Shown in pieces: positions 13,489 through 20,266 of a stretch of DNA of 20,927 bases. Numbering within the stretch: the first letter of the stretch is position 1; every line of letters starts with the position of its first letter. The DNA lies in NCBI RefSeq assembly GCF_946187255.1, contig NZ_CAMHRZ010000026.1, forward strand, positions 1 to 20,927, read 5' to 3'. The notes beneath the pieces were generated by a model. It had not been told where the DNA came from. It did not search any database and saw nothing but the letters and a program-made list of their open reading frames with translations. This DNA comes from an uncultured Ruminococcus sp. GTDB taxonomy: Bacteria; Bacillota; Clostridia; Oscillospirales; Ruminococcaceae. The position numbers and the translations under genes were made by a program.

Positions 13489-15795
13489 GTGAAGACTAAA
13501 AAAATGCTGGCGGCTGCCGCAGCCGCTCTGCTGTGCCTGAGTGTATTCTCGGGCTGTGCGGATAAAAAGGACAATATAAAGGCTGATCCCGCCGACAGCG
13601 GCACAACGGGGGATGCGCCTGCGGAGAGCGTAAGTGAGTATTACAACGCTCAGCCTGTGGATACGGGCTGGGAATGGTCAAATGTTGAGATAGTGGGCGG
13701 CGGATTTGTGCCGAACATAATCTATAATCCTACCGAAGAGGGGCTTGCGTACTGCCGTACAGATATCGGCGGTGCGTACAAGCTGAACAAGGATACACGC
13801 CGCTGGGAGTGCATAACCGATTTTATCGGCGGGGATGACTGGAATTATATGGGCATCGAGAGCATAGCTACCGATCCTGTGGAGCCTAATAGGGTGTATA
13901 TCGCGGCGGGAACTTATTCCAATGCGCCCGGTGCTATATTCTATTCCGATGATTACGGCGCGAACTGGGGCATATTCGAGCTGCCTTTCGGCTGCGGCGG
14001 AAATGAGGAAGGCAGAGGTGCGGGCGAAAGGCTGCAGGTTGACCCTAACGATAATTCCATAATCTACTTCGGCACCCGCGCGGACGGCTTGTGGAAGTCT
14101 GAGGACTACGGCAGGACATGGGCAGAGGTGACCAGCTTCCCCACAAAGGGCGGCTACACCGAAGAAGGCAACGCACAGGGACTGACCTTCGTGGCGTTCG
14201 ATAAATCGAGCGGCGAGGCGGGAAAGGCGACACAGACCATATTCGTCGGCGCGGCGGCATCCGATGGGGATTACATATACCGTTCCGATGACGGCGGTGC
14301 CACATGGAGCGGGATAGAAAATCCCGAAGCGATCACTGCTGAGGGTGACAGGCAGCTGCTGAAACCCTGTCAGGGCGAGGTCAGCACGGACGGATACCTG
14401 TATACCTCCTGGTCTATGATGATGGGACCCAACGGCGCAGTGGACGGGGCTATACAGAAGTACAACATAGCCACGGGCGAGTGGAAGGAGATAACTCCCG
14501 AGACTACTCTGCCCTGCGGATACAACGGCATATCGGTCAACCCGAATGACCCCGCTATGATAGTATGCACCACTCTTGACCTGTGGTCGGTGATGGACAA
14601 TGTGTTCGTCAGCTTTGACGGCGGCGAGAGCTGGGGCAGTATATGGTACCGCGACGACGACAACAACATGGTGAACAACTACACGATGGATATATCCTCC
14701 TGCGGGTGGCTGGACTGGCACGGTCAGCTGAAGCCCGGCTGGTGGATGACGGGCGTTGCGATAGATCCCTTTAACTCGGACGAGATAATGTACGGCACGG
14801 GTGCGACTATCTACGGCACCACCAATCTTACCAAAGTCAAGGAAGAACCCGTGAATATCGAAGTGAGGGCAATGGGCATAGAGGAAACAGCGATATTCGA
14901 CTTTGTTTCGCCAATGCCGAACGACGAGGATGCCCCCGATCTTTATTCGATAATGGGAGATATTTACGGTTTCAGGCATCAGGACGCGACCGTATGCCCC
15001 AAGGAGCATTTCGGTGATTTCAGATCGACGGATATCGACTGCGCGTCGCTGGATTACAGGGTGGTCGTAAGGGCTACCGACGAGGGCAAAGGCACTGTGT
15101 ATTATTCCACCGATGCGGCAGATACCTGGCAGGAAGTGGAAACACTGCCCGAAGGTGTCAAGCGTGCGGGCGGCGGTACAGTAAAGCTGTCGGCGGACGG
15201 AAAGACCATACTCTACGCGGCGGGCGTTGCGGGCGCGGGCGTATTCAAGACGGACGACTTCGGCAAGACATGGGATATATGCGAGGGCATACCCTCAGCT
15301 TCACAGATAGAAACTGACAAGGTGGATCCGAACAAGTTCTATGCGGCGTATGACGGAAAGGTATTCATCAGCACGGATAAGGGCGGCAGCTGGAAGGAGC
15401 TTACATCTCTGCCGCTGTCAAGTTTTACCATGCAGGCTTGCCCCGATGCCGAAGGCGACCTGTGGATAAATATAGGCAGTGGTCTGTTCCTGCTGGATGC
15501 GGCAACGGGTGAGCTGACAGGTATGACAGCGGATATGCAGGACTGCAAGGCACTGGGCTTCGGCAAGGCGGAAAAGGACGGCGACTATATGACACTGTAT
15601 ATGCTGGGTCAGGCGAATAATGAGGGCTTCGGCGTGTATGTATCGCAGGACAAGGGCGCAACGTGGAAGAGGATAAATGACGATGCTCACAAATGGGGCA
15701 ATGTAAATGCTGTTATCTCGGGCGACCCGAAGATATTCGGCCGAGTGTATATAAGCACCAACGGCAGAGGTATAATTCGCGGCGACGTAAAGTGA
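13489..15795 (+). CDS. GH74 family xyloglucanase-type lipoprotein
   Basis: 768 residues from the GTG at 13489, which has AAAGGAG 7 nt upstream and gives a proper signal sequence; a longer open frame from 13435 does not. A lysine-rich start, a hydrophobic run and FSGC at residues 20-23 form a lipobox, so the protein is probably lipid-anchored. The mature part is a two-propeller GH74 enzyme with recurring Asp-box-like motifs (YSDDYGANWG, KSEDYGRTW, RSDDGGATW, FDGGESWGS, STDKGGSW, SQDKGATWKR). Family landmarks are YCRTDIGGAYKL with candidate catalytic D92 and DIYGFRHQD with candidate catalytic D499. GESIA-type and GERLQVDPND segments are also present. GH74 enzymes cleave the glucan backbone of xyloglucan. 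No dockerin or CBM was seen, unlike many Ruminococcus fibre-degrading enzymes. It is a single-gene unit. Confidence 0.92.
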   Translation: MKTKKMLAAAAAALLCLSVFSGCADKKDNIKADPADSGTTGDAPAESVSEYYNAQPVDTGWEWSNVEIVGGGFVPNIIYNPTEEGLAYCRTDIGGAYKLNKDTRRWECITDFIGGDDWNYMGIESIATDPVEPNRVYIAAGTYSNAPGAIFYSDDYGANWGIFELPFGCGGNEEGRGAGERLQVDPNDNSIIYFGTRADGLWKSEDYGRTWAEVTSFPTKGGYTEEGNAQGLTFVAFDKSSGEAGKATQTIFVGAAASDGDYIYRSDDGGATWSGIENPEAITAEGDRQLLKPCQGEVSTDGYLYTSWSMMMGPNGAVDGAIQKYNIATGEWKEITPETTLPCGYNGISVNPNDPAMIVCTTLDLWSVMDNVFVSFDGGESWGSIWYRDDDNNMVNNYTMDISSCGWLDWHGQLKPGWWMTGVAIDPFNSDEIMYGTGATIYGTTNLTKVKEEPVNIEVRAMGIEETAIFDFVSPMPNDEDAPDLYSIMGDIYGFRHQDATVCPKEHFGDFRSTDIDCASLDYRVVVRATDEGKGTVYYSTDAADTWQEVETLPEGVKRAGGGTVKLSADGKTILYAAGVAGAGVFKTDDFGKTWDICEGIPSASQIETDKVDPNKFYAAYDGKVFISTDKGGSWKELTSLPLSSFTMQACPDAEGDLWINIGSGLFLLDAATGELTGMTADMQDCKALGFGKAEKDGDYMTLYMLGQANNEGFGVYVSQDKGATWKRINDDAHKWGNVNAVISGDPKIFGRVYISTNGRGIIRGDVK

Positions 15796-15815
15796 TATAT
15801 GGTGTGGTAATGATA

Positions 15816-15853
15816 AAGGGCTGCTCTCACGGATGGCGTGAGGGCAGCTTTTT
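15816..15853 (+). terminator. Rho-independent terminator of the GH74 gene
   Basis: GCTGCTCTCAC (15820-15830) pairs with GTGAGGGCAGC (15838-15848) at all 11 positions, allowing one G-U pair, with a 7-nt loop followed by TTTTTA. Confidence 0.9.
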
Positions 15854-15893
15854 ATGTTCATAAAGTCGGCAGGCGAATGTTTACATTTTGCAC

Positions 15894-15922
15894 TTGAAAT
15901 AATCGTTCTGTGAGAGTATAAT
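15894..15922 (+). promoter_or_regulatory. S10 operon promoter P1
   Basis: TTGAAA at 15894-15899 and TATAAT at 15917-15922 with a 17-bp spacer. Start predicted near 15929, nearly 600 nt before rpsJ. Confidence 0.7.
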
Positions 15923-16051
15923 ATTAAAATGGTATAGCAAAGACTCCCCCGATCACGGGAAATGGAAGTTCTTTGTGAGATGTGCATAAATGCAAGGCGG
16001 GAAATGCGCGAAAGTTCTACATGAAAAATGCGGCGAAATTTTGTAAAACAC

Positions 16052-16080
16052 TTGCAAAATCAAGGAATGTAGTGTATAAT
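16052..16080 (+). promoter_or_regulatory. S10 operon promoter P2
   Basis: TTGCAA at 16052-16057 and TATAAT at 16075-16080 with a 17-bp spacer. Start predicted near 16087, about 430 nt before rpsJ. Together with P1 this gives tandem promoters for the ribosomal operon. Confidence 0.78.
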
Positions 16081-16086
16081 AATACT

Positions 16087-16353
16087 TGCGTGACTGCAAT
16101 GTGTGTATCAAGTACACACCGTGTATCTTAGTGGTACATGAATGATATGCGATGAAGCGGAAGGTTGCTGACGGTAGGTCAGGTAATTTCCGTGGAGTAT
16201 GTCCGATTTTAAACCGGGCGGCTGTAATACTGAGCACTGTATGTGTTATGCTTCTTGCGAGGAGATGTAGGGATGCCCTGCGCTCTTTAGCTTAATGCGT
16301 AGCCTTGTGCCCTGTTCTGTCCGGGATCCGTCTAGCGGTTCTCGGGATTTTTT
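16087..16353 (+). ncRNA. Structured S10 operon leader RNA ending in a terminator
   Basis: A non-coding, hairpin-rich stretch lies between P2 and an internal terminator. Visible stems include GTGTGTA/TACACAC (16101-16107 with 16113-16119), a GCGGAA...TTCCGT stem enclosing CTGAC/GTCAG near 16158-16196, an AGTAT/ATACT stem near 16197-16231, and GTAGGG/CCCTGC near 16268-16281. The segment GCGGAAGGTTGCTGAC and later GTGGAG(T/C)(A/G)TGTC and GGCGG blocks recall leaders I remember upstream of rpsJ in other Clostridia. This is memory, not a search. It is likely a cis-acting leader controlling the operon, and the ligand (a ribosomal protein such as L4 or S10) is speculative. Confidence 0.6.
16321..16353 (+). 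terminator. Terminator or attenuator inside the S10 leader
   Basis: CCGGGATCCG (16321-16330) pairs with CGGTTCTCGG (16336-16345) at 8 of 10 positions around a 5-nt loop, followed by GA and six T (16348-16353). It lies about 170 nt before rpsJ, so full termination would silence the operon. Conditional read-through is implied. Confidence 0.68.
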
Positions 16354-16357
16354 ATGA

Positions 16358-16483
16358 AGGGGCGGGGAACACACGGTGGAGTGTAAAGTGATACAGATGG
16401 TCTTGCAAGCCTGTCAATTGCACAAGCGGTTGACAAATTTCGGTCGTTTGTGCAATTGACTGAGGCTTCTGAGACTAGCCCCT
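16358..16483 (+). promoter_or_regulatory. Second leader domain with a 19-bp hairpin before rpsJ
   Basis: AGGGGC at 16358-16363 and GCCCCT at 16478-16483 can close a domain. Inside, AAGCCT plus GTCAATTGCACAA (16407-16425) pairs with TTGTGCAATTGAC plus AGGCTT (16448-16468), a 19-bp stem interrupted only by a 2-nt bulge, with a 22-nt loop. No T run follows, so it is not a terminator. It may be a regulatory or RNA-processing site, or an inserted palindromic element. It ends 22 nt before the rpsJ ribosome binding site. Confidence 0.55.
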
Positions 16484-16520
16484 AAAACAATTTTTATATT
16501 GCTGCAAGGAGGCGATTTAA

Positions 16521-16835
16521 GTGGCAGTCAATGAGAAGATGAGGATCAAGATCAAGGGCTATGAGCACGCTGTAGTTGACAGCGCGGCTGCAAAGATCGT
16601 TGAGGCGGTAAAGCGTTCGGGCGCACAGGTTTCCGGACCCATCCCGCTGCCTACCAACAAGGAGGTAGTAACGATCCTGAGAGCTGTTCATAAGTACAAG
16701 GACAGCCGTGAGCAGTTCGAGCTGAGAACTCACAAGAGACTCATAGATGTTATCAGACCTACAAAGGAAACTGTATCTACTCTTGAGAATCTTGAGCTTC
16801 CCGCCGGCGTAAACATCGTTATGGAGGTCAAGTAA
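16521..16835 (+). CDS. rpsJ: 30S ribosomal protein S10
   Basis: 104 residues, normal length. It starts at a GTG at 16521 with AAGGAGG 8 nt upstream. Family landmarks are MRIKIKGYEH, VDSAAAKIVEAVKRSGAQVSGPIPLPT and the C-terminal RTHKRLIDVIRPT region. S10 is a 30S head protein at the tRNA exit side and, with NusB, a transcription antitermination factor. It is first in the S10 operon, behind a long structured leader that probably sets its expression. Confidence 0.98.
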   Translation: MAVNEKMRIKIKGYEHAVVDSAAAKIVEAVKRSGAQVSGPIPLPTNKEVVTILRAVHKYKDSREQFELRTHKRLIDVIRPTKETVSTLENLELPAGVNIVMEVK

Positions 16836-16843
16836 TCCCCAAA

Positions 16844-16913
16844 TGAGACCGACCCAATGGGTCTCAAAAAACGAGGTTGACGAAGGTCATGTCGGTAGAT
16901 CCGACCAATAACC
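16844..16913 (+). promoter_or_regulatory. Hairpins between rpsJ and rplC
   Basis: TGAGACC/GGTCTCA (16844-16850 with 16860-16866) is followed by an A run, so it is not a plus-strand terminator. A second structure has GGTT/AACC (16875-16878 with 16910-16913) around GTCGG/CCGAC (16891-16895 with 16901-16905) just before the rplC ribosome binding site. The 94-nt gap is long for this operon. Possible roles are message stability or translational control. Confidence 0.45.
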
Positions 16914-16929
16914 ACAAGGAGGAAAAATC

Positions 16930-17568
16930 ATGCAGAAGGGAATCATCGGTAAGAAGATCGGTATGACACAGATCTTCGATGAAGCAGGAAAGATCGTTCC
17001 TGTAACAGTAGTTGAAGCAGGCCCCTGCGTAGTTGTTCAGAAGAAGACCGTTGAGAAAGACGGTTACGAGGCTGTTCAGCTGGGCTACGGCGATATCAGA
17101 GCCAAGAGAGTTACAAAGCCTCTCCAGGGTCACTTCAATAAGGCTGACGTTGCGTTCAAGAGAACTCTGAAGGAGTTCAGACTTGCTGATACAGCAAGCG
17201 TAAACGTTGGCGACATCGTAAAGGCAGACGTTTTCGCTGAGGGCGACGTTGTTGATGTCAGCGGCACCAGCAAGGGTCACGGCTTCAGCGGTACTATCAA
17301 GCGTCACAACGGCCACAGACTGAAGGAAACTCACGGTACAGGCCCTGTACACAGACACGCAGGTTCCTACGGCGCTTGCTCGGATCCTTCCAGGATCTAC
17401 AAGGGCAAGAAGATGCCCGGTCAGTACGGTAACGTAAAGGTAACTGTTCAGAATCTGACAGTTGTCAAGGTTGACGCAGAGAATAATCTTATCGCTATCA
17501 AGGGCGCTATCCCCGGTCCTAAGAACGGAACAGTGACCATAACCGACAGCGTTAAGAAGAAGGCTTAG
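16930..17568 (+). CDS. rplC: 50S ribosomal protein L3
   Basis: 212 residues. The start MQKGIIGKKIGMTQIFDEAGKIVPVTVVEAGPC is diagnostic of L3, and the extension GTSKGHGFSGTIKRH and HGTGPVHRHAGSYG that reaches the peptidyl-transferase centre is intact. L3 is an early 50S assembly protein. The ATG at 16930 has AAGGAGG. The stop is followed 17 nt later by rplD. Confidence 0.98.
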   Translation: MQKGIIGKKIGMTQIFDEAGKIVPVTVVEAGPCVVVQKKTVEKDGYEAVQLGYGDIRAKRVTKPLQGHFNKADVAFKRTLKEFRLADTASVNVGDIVKADVFAEGDVVDVSGTSKGHGFSGTIKRHNGHRLKETHGTGPVHRHAGSYGACSDPSRIYKGKKMPGQYGNVKVTVQNLTVVKVDAENNLIAIKGAIPGPKNGTVTITDSVKKKA

Positions 17569-17585
17569 TGGAAGGAGGAGTTAAT

Positions 17586-18209
17586 ATGTCAAAGATCGCA
17601 GTAGTTGATATGACAGGCAACAAGGTAGCTGACACTGAGCTTAATGATGCAATATTCGGTATCGAACCCAATAAGGGTCTGATGCACGCAATGGTAGTAA
17701 ATTATCTGGCGAACCAGAGACAGGGCACACAGTCCACTCTTACCAGAACAGAGGTTAGAGGCGGCGGCAGAAAGCCCTGGAGACAGAAGGGTACCGGTCA
17801 CGCAAGACAGGGCTCCATCAGAGCTCCTCAGTGGGTACACGGCGGTATCGCTCTCGGTCCCAAGCCCAGAGATTACAGCTATTCACTCAACAAGAAGGAA
17901 AGAAGACTGGCTATGAAGTCTGCGCTTTCCACTAAGGTCATCGACAGCAACATCATCGTTGTTAACGAGATCGAGACCAAGGAGTATAAGACCAAGGTAA
18001 TGGTCGATATGCTCAAGGCAATAGGCGCAGAGGGCAAGGCTCTCATCGTGACTGCTGATGTTGATACAAAGGTAGTCAAGAGCGCTGCAAACATTCCCGG
18101 TGTCAAGACAGCTACCGTAAACACACTGAACGTTTACGATATCCTGAACTACGATAAGTTCATCGTATCTTCGGAGGCTGTAAAGAAGATCGAGGAGGTA
18201 TACGCTTAA
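17586..18209 (+). CDS. rplD: 50S ribosomal protein L4
   Basis: 207 residues from the ATG at 17586 (MSKIAVVDMTGNK), with GGAGGAG about 6 nt upstream. An in-frame GTG six codons earlier overlaps the rplC stop and the ribosome binding site and is rejected. The exit-tunnel loop is typical (TRTEVRGGGRKPWRQKGTGHARQGSIRAPQW). L4 lines the exit tunnel. In E. coli it also represses the S10 operon by attenuation and translation block. Whether it acts on the leader here is unknown. Its stop overlaps the rplW start by one base. Confidence 0.97.
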   Translation: MSKIAVVDMTGNKVADTELNDAIFGIEPNKGLMHAMVVNYLANQRQGTQSTLTRTEVRGGGRKPWRQKGTGHARQGSIRAPQWVHGGIALGPKPRDYSYSLNKKERRLAMKSALSTKVIDSNIIVVNEIETKEYKTKVMVDMLKAIGAEGKALIVTADVDTKVVKSAANIPGVKTATVNTLNVYDILNYDKFIVSSEAVKKIEEVYA

Positions 18210-18499
18210 TGAAAAACGCTCACGATATTATCATAAAGCCTATAATCACCGAGGACTCTATGGACAGACTCGCTGATAACAAGTACACCTTCAAGGTTGC
18301 CAAGGACGCTAACAAGATCGAGATCGCTAAGGCTATCGAGGAGATCTTCGATGTTAAGGTCGCTAAGGTAAACACCATCAGCGTTAAGGGCAAGGAGAAG
18401 CGAATGGGCAGATACACAGGTTTCCGCCCTGACTGGAAAAAGGCTATCGTTACTCTTGAGGGCGAAAAGACCATCGAATTCTTCGACGGTATGTACTAA
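18209..18499 (+). CDS. rplW: 50S ribosomal protein L23
   Basis: 96 residues: DIIIKPIITEDSM, YTFKVAKDANKIEIAKAIEEIFDVKVAKVNT and GRYTGFRPDWKKAIVTL are family signatures. L23 sits at the tunnel exit and docks trigger factor and the signal recognition particle. The start codon shares a base with the rplD stop (TAATG), indicating coupled translation. It is followed by an unusually long 254-nt gap before rplB. Confidence 0.97.
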   Translation: MKNAHDIIIKPIITEDSMDRLADNKYTFKVAKDANKIEIAKAIEEIFDVKVAKVNTISVKGKEKRMGRYTGFRPDWKKAIVTLEGEKTIEFFDGMY

Positions 18500-18740
18500 T
18501 TCCGCTGAAACGAACGACGGGTGAGAACCCATCGCGGAAACTACGGAAAGCTCTCGTAAAAGAGATGCCCGCGGGACTCCGTGAACACCGAGGATAACGC
18601 GGAAAGGCTTTGCGAGGCGGCGAGGACCGCTTATATTTCCACCGCAGAGCGTAGGTATGGAAGGGCACTTGGCTGAGAAAGATGCGCCGAAAGCACATCT
18701 GACAATACGCTTTGACCTTTTCGCAAAACCAGATTTTAAG
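18500..18740 (+). other. Structured, apparently non-coding insert between rplW and rplB
   Basis: The gap holds no convincing gene but many stems. These include TTCCGC/GCGGAA (18500-18505 with 18534-18539) enclosing GGGT-GAGA-ACCC (18519-18530) with a GNRA-type loop, ACGGA/TCCGT (18543-18547 with 18578-18582) enclosing CTCT/AGAG, and GCGG/CCGC (18599-18602 with 18627-18630). Two more are TTCCA/TGGAA (18637-18641 with 18658-18662) and AGATG/CATCT (18680-18684 with 18696-18700). The gap is GC-rich and hairpin-dense, and the two genes are normally only tens of bases apart. Candidates are a new cis-regulatory RNA, a processing site, or an inserted repeat. No known riboswitch or ribozyme was recognised. 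Confidence 0.5.
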
Positions 18741-18753
18741 GAGTTGAATTAAA

Positions 18754-19587
18754 ATGGCAATAAAGACTTACAAGCCCACGACACCCGGTAGAAGAGGCAT
18801 GACTGTCATCGACTATTCGGGTCTGTCTAAGGTTGAGCCTTGCAAGTCCCTTCTCGAACCTCTGAAGAAGAATTCGGGAAGAAACAGCTACGGTAGGATC
18901 ACCGTTCGTCACAGAGGCGGCGGAGTTAGAAGAAAGTACCGTGTAATAGATTTCAAGAGAAACAAGCTCGATATGAACGCTACTGTTCAGACCATCGAGT
19001 ACGATCCTAACAGATCGGCATTCATCGCACTCGTTGAGTACGAGGACGGTGAGAAGAGATACATCATCGCTCCCAACGGTCTTGCTGTTGGCGATGTTAT
19101 CAGAGCAGGCGCAGGCGCTGACATCAAGCCCGGCAACGCTCTGACACTGGCAGATATCCCTGTTGGTACATTCATCCACAACATCGAGCTCTATCCCGGC
19201 AAGGGCGCTCAGCTCGTTCGTTCCGCCGGTAATATGGCTCAGCTGATGGGCAGAGAAGGTGCTTACGCACTGGTAAGACTTCCCTCCGGCGAGATGAGAA
19301 AGATATCTGTTAACTGCATGGCTACAATTGGTCAGGTAGGCAACATCGATCACTCTAACGTAAACATCGGTAAGGCAGGAAGAAAGCGCCACATGGGCTG
19401 GAGACCTACCGTAAGAGGTTCCGTAATGAACCCCTGCGATCACCCTCACGGTGGTGGTGAAGGTAAGTCACCTGTCGGCAGACCTTCTCCTGTTACTCCT
19501 TGGGGTAAGCCTACTCTGGGTTACAAGACCAGAGCTAAGCACGCTCGTTCCGATAAGTTTATCGTAAAGCGCAGAAACGGCAAGTAA
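18754..19587 (+). CDS. rplB: 50S ribosomal protein L2
   Basis: 277 residues, full length. It begins MAIKTYKPTTPGRRGMTV and carries the RHRGGGVRRKYRVIDFKRNK segment and the C-terminal block NPCDHPHGGGEGKSPVGRPS with the conserved histidine of the peptidyl-transferase region. L2 is needed for subunit association and peptidyl-transferase activity. The ATG at 18754 has AAGGAG upstream. It lies after the long structured gap, so its translation is probably not coupled to rplW. Confidence 0.98.
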   Translation: MAIKTYKPTTPGRRGMTVIDYSGLSKVEPCKSLLEPLKKNSGRNSYGRITVRHRGGGVRRKYRVIDFKRNKLDMNATVQTIEYDPNRSAFIALVEYEDGEKRYIIAPNGLAVGDVIRAGAGADIKPGNALTLADIPVGTFIHNIELYPGKGAQLVRSAGNMAQLMGREGAYALVRLPSGEMRKISVNCMATIGQVGNIDHSNVNIGKAGRKRHMGWRPTVRGSVMNPCDHPHGGGEGKSPVGRPSPVTPWGKPTLGYKTRAKHARSDKFIVKRRNGK

Positions 19588-19609
19588 CCTGAAAGGAGGA
19601 CGATGATAA

Positions 19610-19894
19610 ATGGGCAGAAGTGTTAAGAAGGGTCCTTACGTTCAGGAGGCTCTTTATAAAAGAGTAGTTGCTATGAACGAAGCAGGCGAGAAGAAGGTCC
19701 TCAAGACCTGGAGCAGAGCTTCCACGATCTTCCCTGACTTCGTAGGTCATACATTCGCAGTACACGACGGCAGAAAGCACGTTCCTGTGTACGTTACCGA
19801 GGATATGGTAGGTCACAAGCTGGGTGAGTTCGCTCCCACAAGGACCTACAAGGGTCACGCAGGCTCCAAGACCTCGAATAACGGTAAGAAGTAA
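19610..19894 (+). CDS. rpsS: 30S ribosomal protein S19
   Basis: 94 residues: MGRSVKKGPYVQEALYKRV, KTWSRASTIFPDFVGHTFAVHDGRKHVPVYVTEDMVGHKLGEFAPTRTY. It binds 16S rRNA in the 30S head with S13. The ATG at 19610 follows an AAAGGAGG site with a spacer of about 10 nt. It sits 22 nt after rplB. Confidence 0.98.
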   Translation: MGRSVKKGPYVQEALYKRVVAMNEAGEKKVLKTWSRASTIFPDFVGHTFAVHDGRKHVPVYVTEDMVGHKLGEFAPTRTYKGHAGSKTSNNGKK

Positions 19895-19910
19895 ATAAGG
19901 AGGATCAGAC

Positions 19911-20246
19911 ATGGAAGCAAAGGCTATACTGAGAACAGCTCGCATTGCTCCTCGTAAGGTACAGATCGTCCTTGATCTTATCAGAGGTAAGGATTACGAA
20001 GTAGCAATGGCAACTGTAAAGAATACACCCAAGGCTGCAAGTGAGTATCTGGAAAAGCTCCTCAAGTCCGCAGCAGCAAACGCTGAGAACAACCACAACA
20101 TGGATAAGAACAACCTCTATGTTGCTGAGTGCTACGTTTGCCCCGGACCCATCATGAAGAGGATCATGCCCAGAGCTCAGGGCAGAGCATACAGAATTCT
20201 GAAGAGAACATCGCACATCACTGTTGTTCTCAAGGAAAAGGATTAA
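19911..20246 (+). CDS. rplV: 50S ribosomal protein L22
   Basis: 111 residues. MEAKAILRTARIAPRKVQIVLDLIRGK is the globular part, and RIMPRAQGRAYRILKRTSHITVVL is the tunnel-lining beta hairpin region. It contributes to the exit-tunnel constriction together with L4. AAGGAGG precedes the ATG at 19911. It lies 16 nt after rpsS. Confidence 0.98.
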   Translation: MEAKAILRTARIAPRKVQIVLDLIRGKDYEVAMATVKNTPKAASEYLEKLLKSAAANAENNHNMDKNNLYVAECYVCPGPIMKRIMPRAQGRAYRILKRTSHITVVLKEKD

Positions 20247-20266
20247 GCTGAAAGAGGAGGTAAACT

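Noticed and set aside
13678..15009. 443-codon open frame on the minus strand inside the GH74 gene
   Set aside because: It is a shadow of GC-rich coding sequence. The plus-strand frame carries family motifs, signal peptide, promoter and terminator, and the minus frame has none.
18641..18720. TPP-riboswitch-like words (GCGTAGG, GGCTGAGA) before rplB
   Set aside because: The order is wrong: GCGTAGG should lie at the 3' end, the ACCTGA element is missing after the next hairpin, and rplB has no link to thiamine.
18713..18741. Possible promoter directly before rplB (TTGACC with 17-bp spacer)
   Set aside because: The -10 position reads TTTAAG, a poor match that overlaps the ribosome binding site region.
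18736..19449. 237-codon minus-strand frame opposite rplB
   Set aside because: It is the antisense shadow of a highly biased ribosomal gene. Similar frames lie opposite rplC and rpsC.
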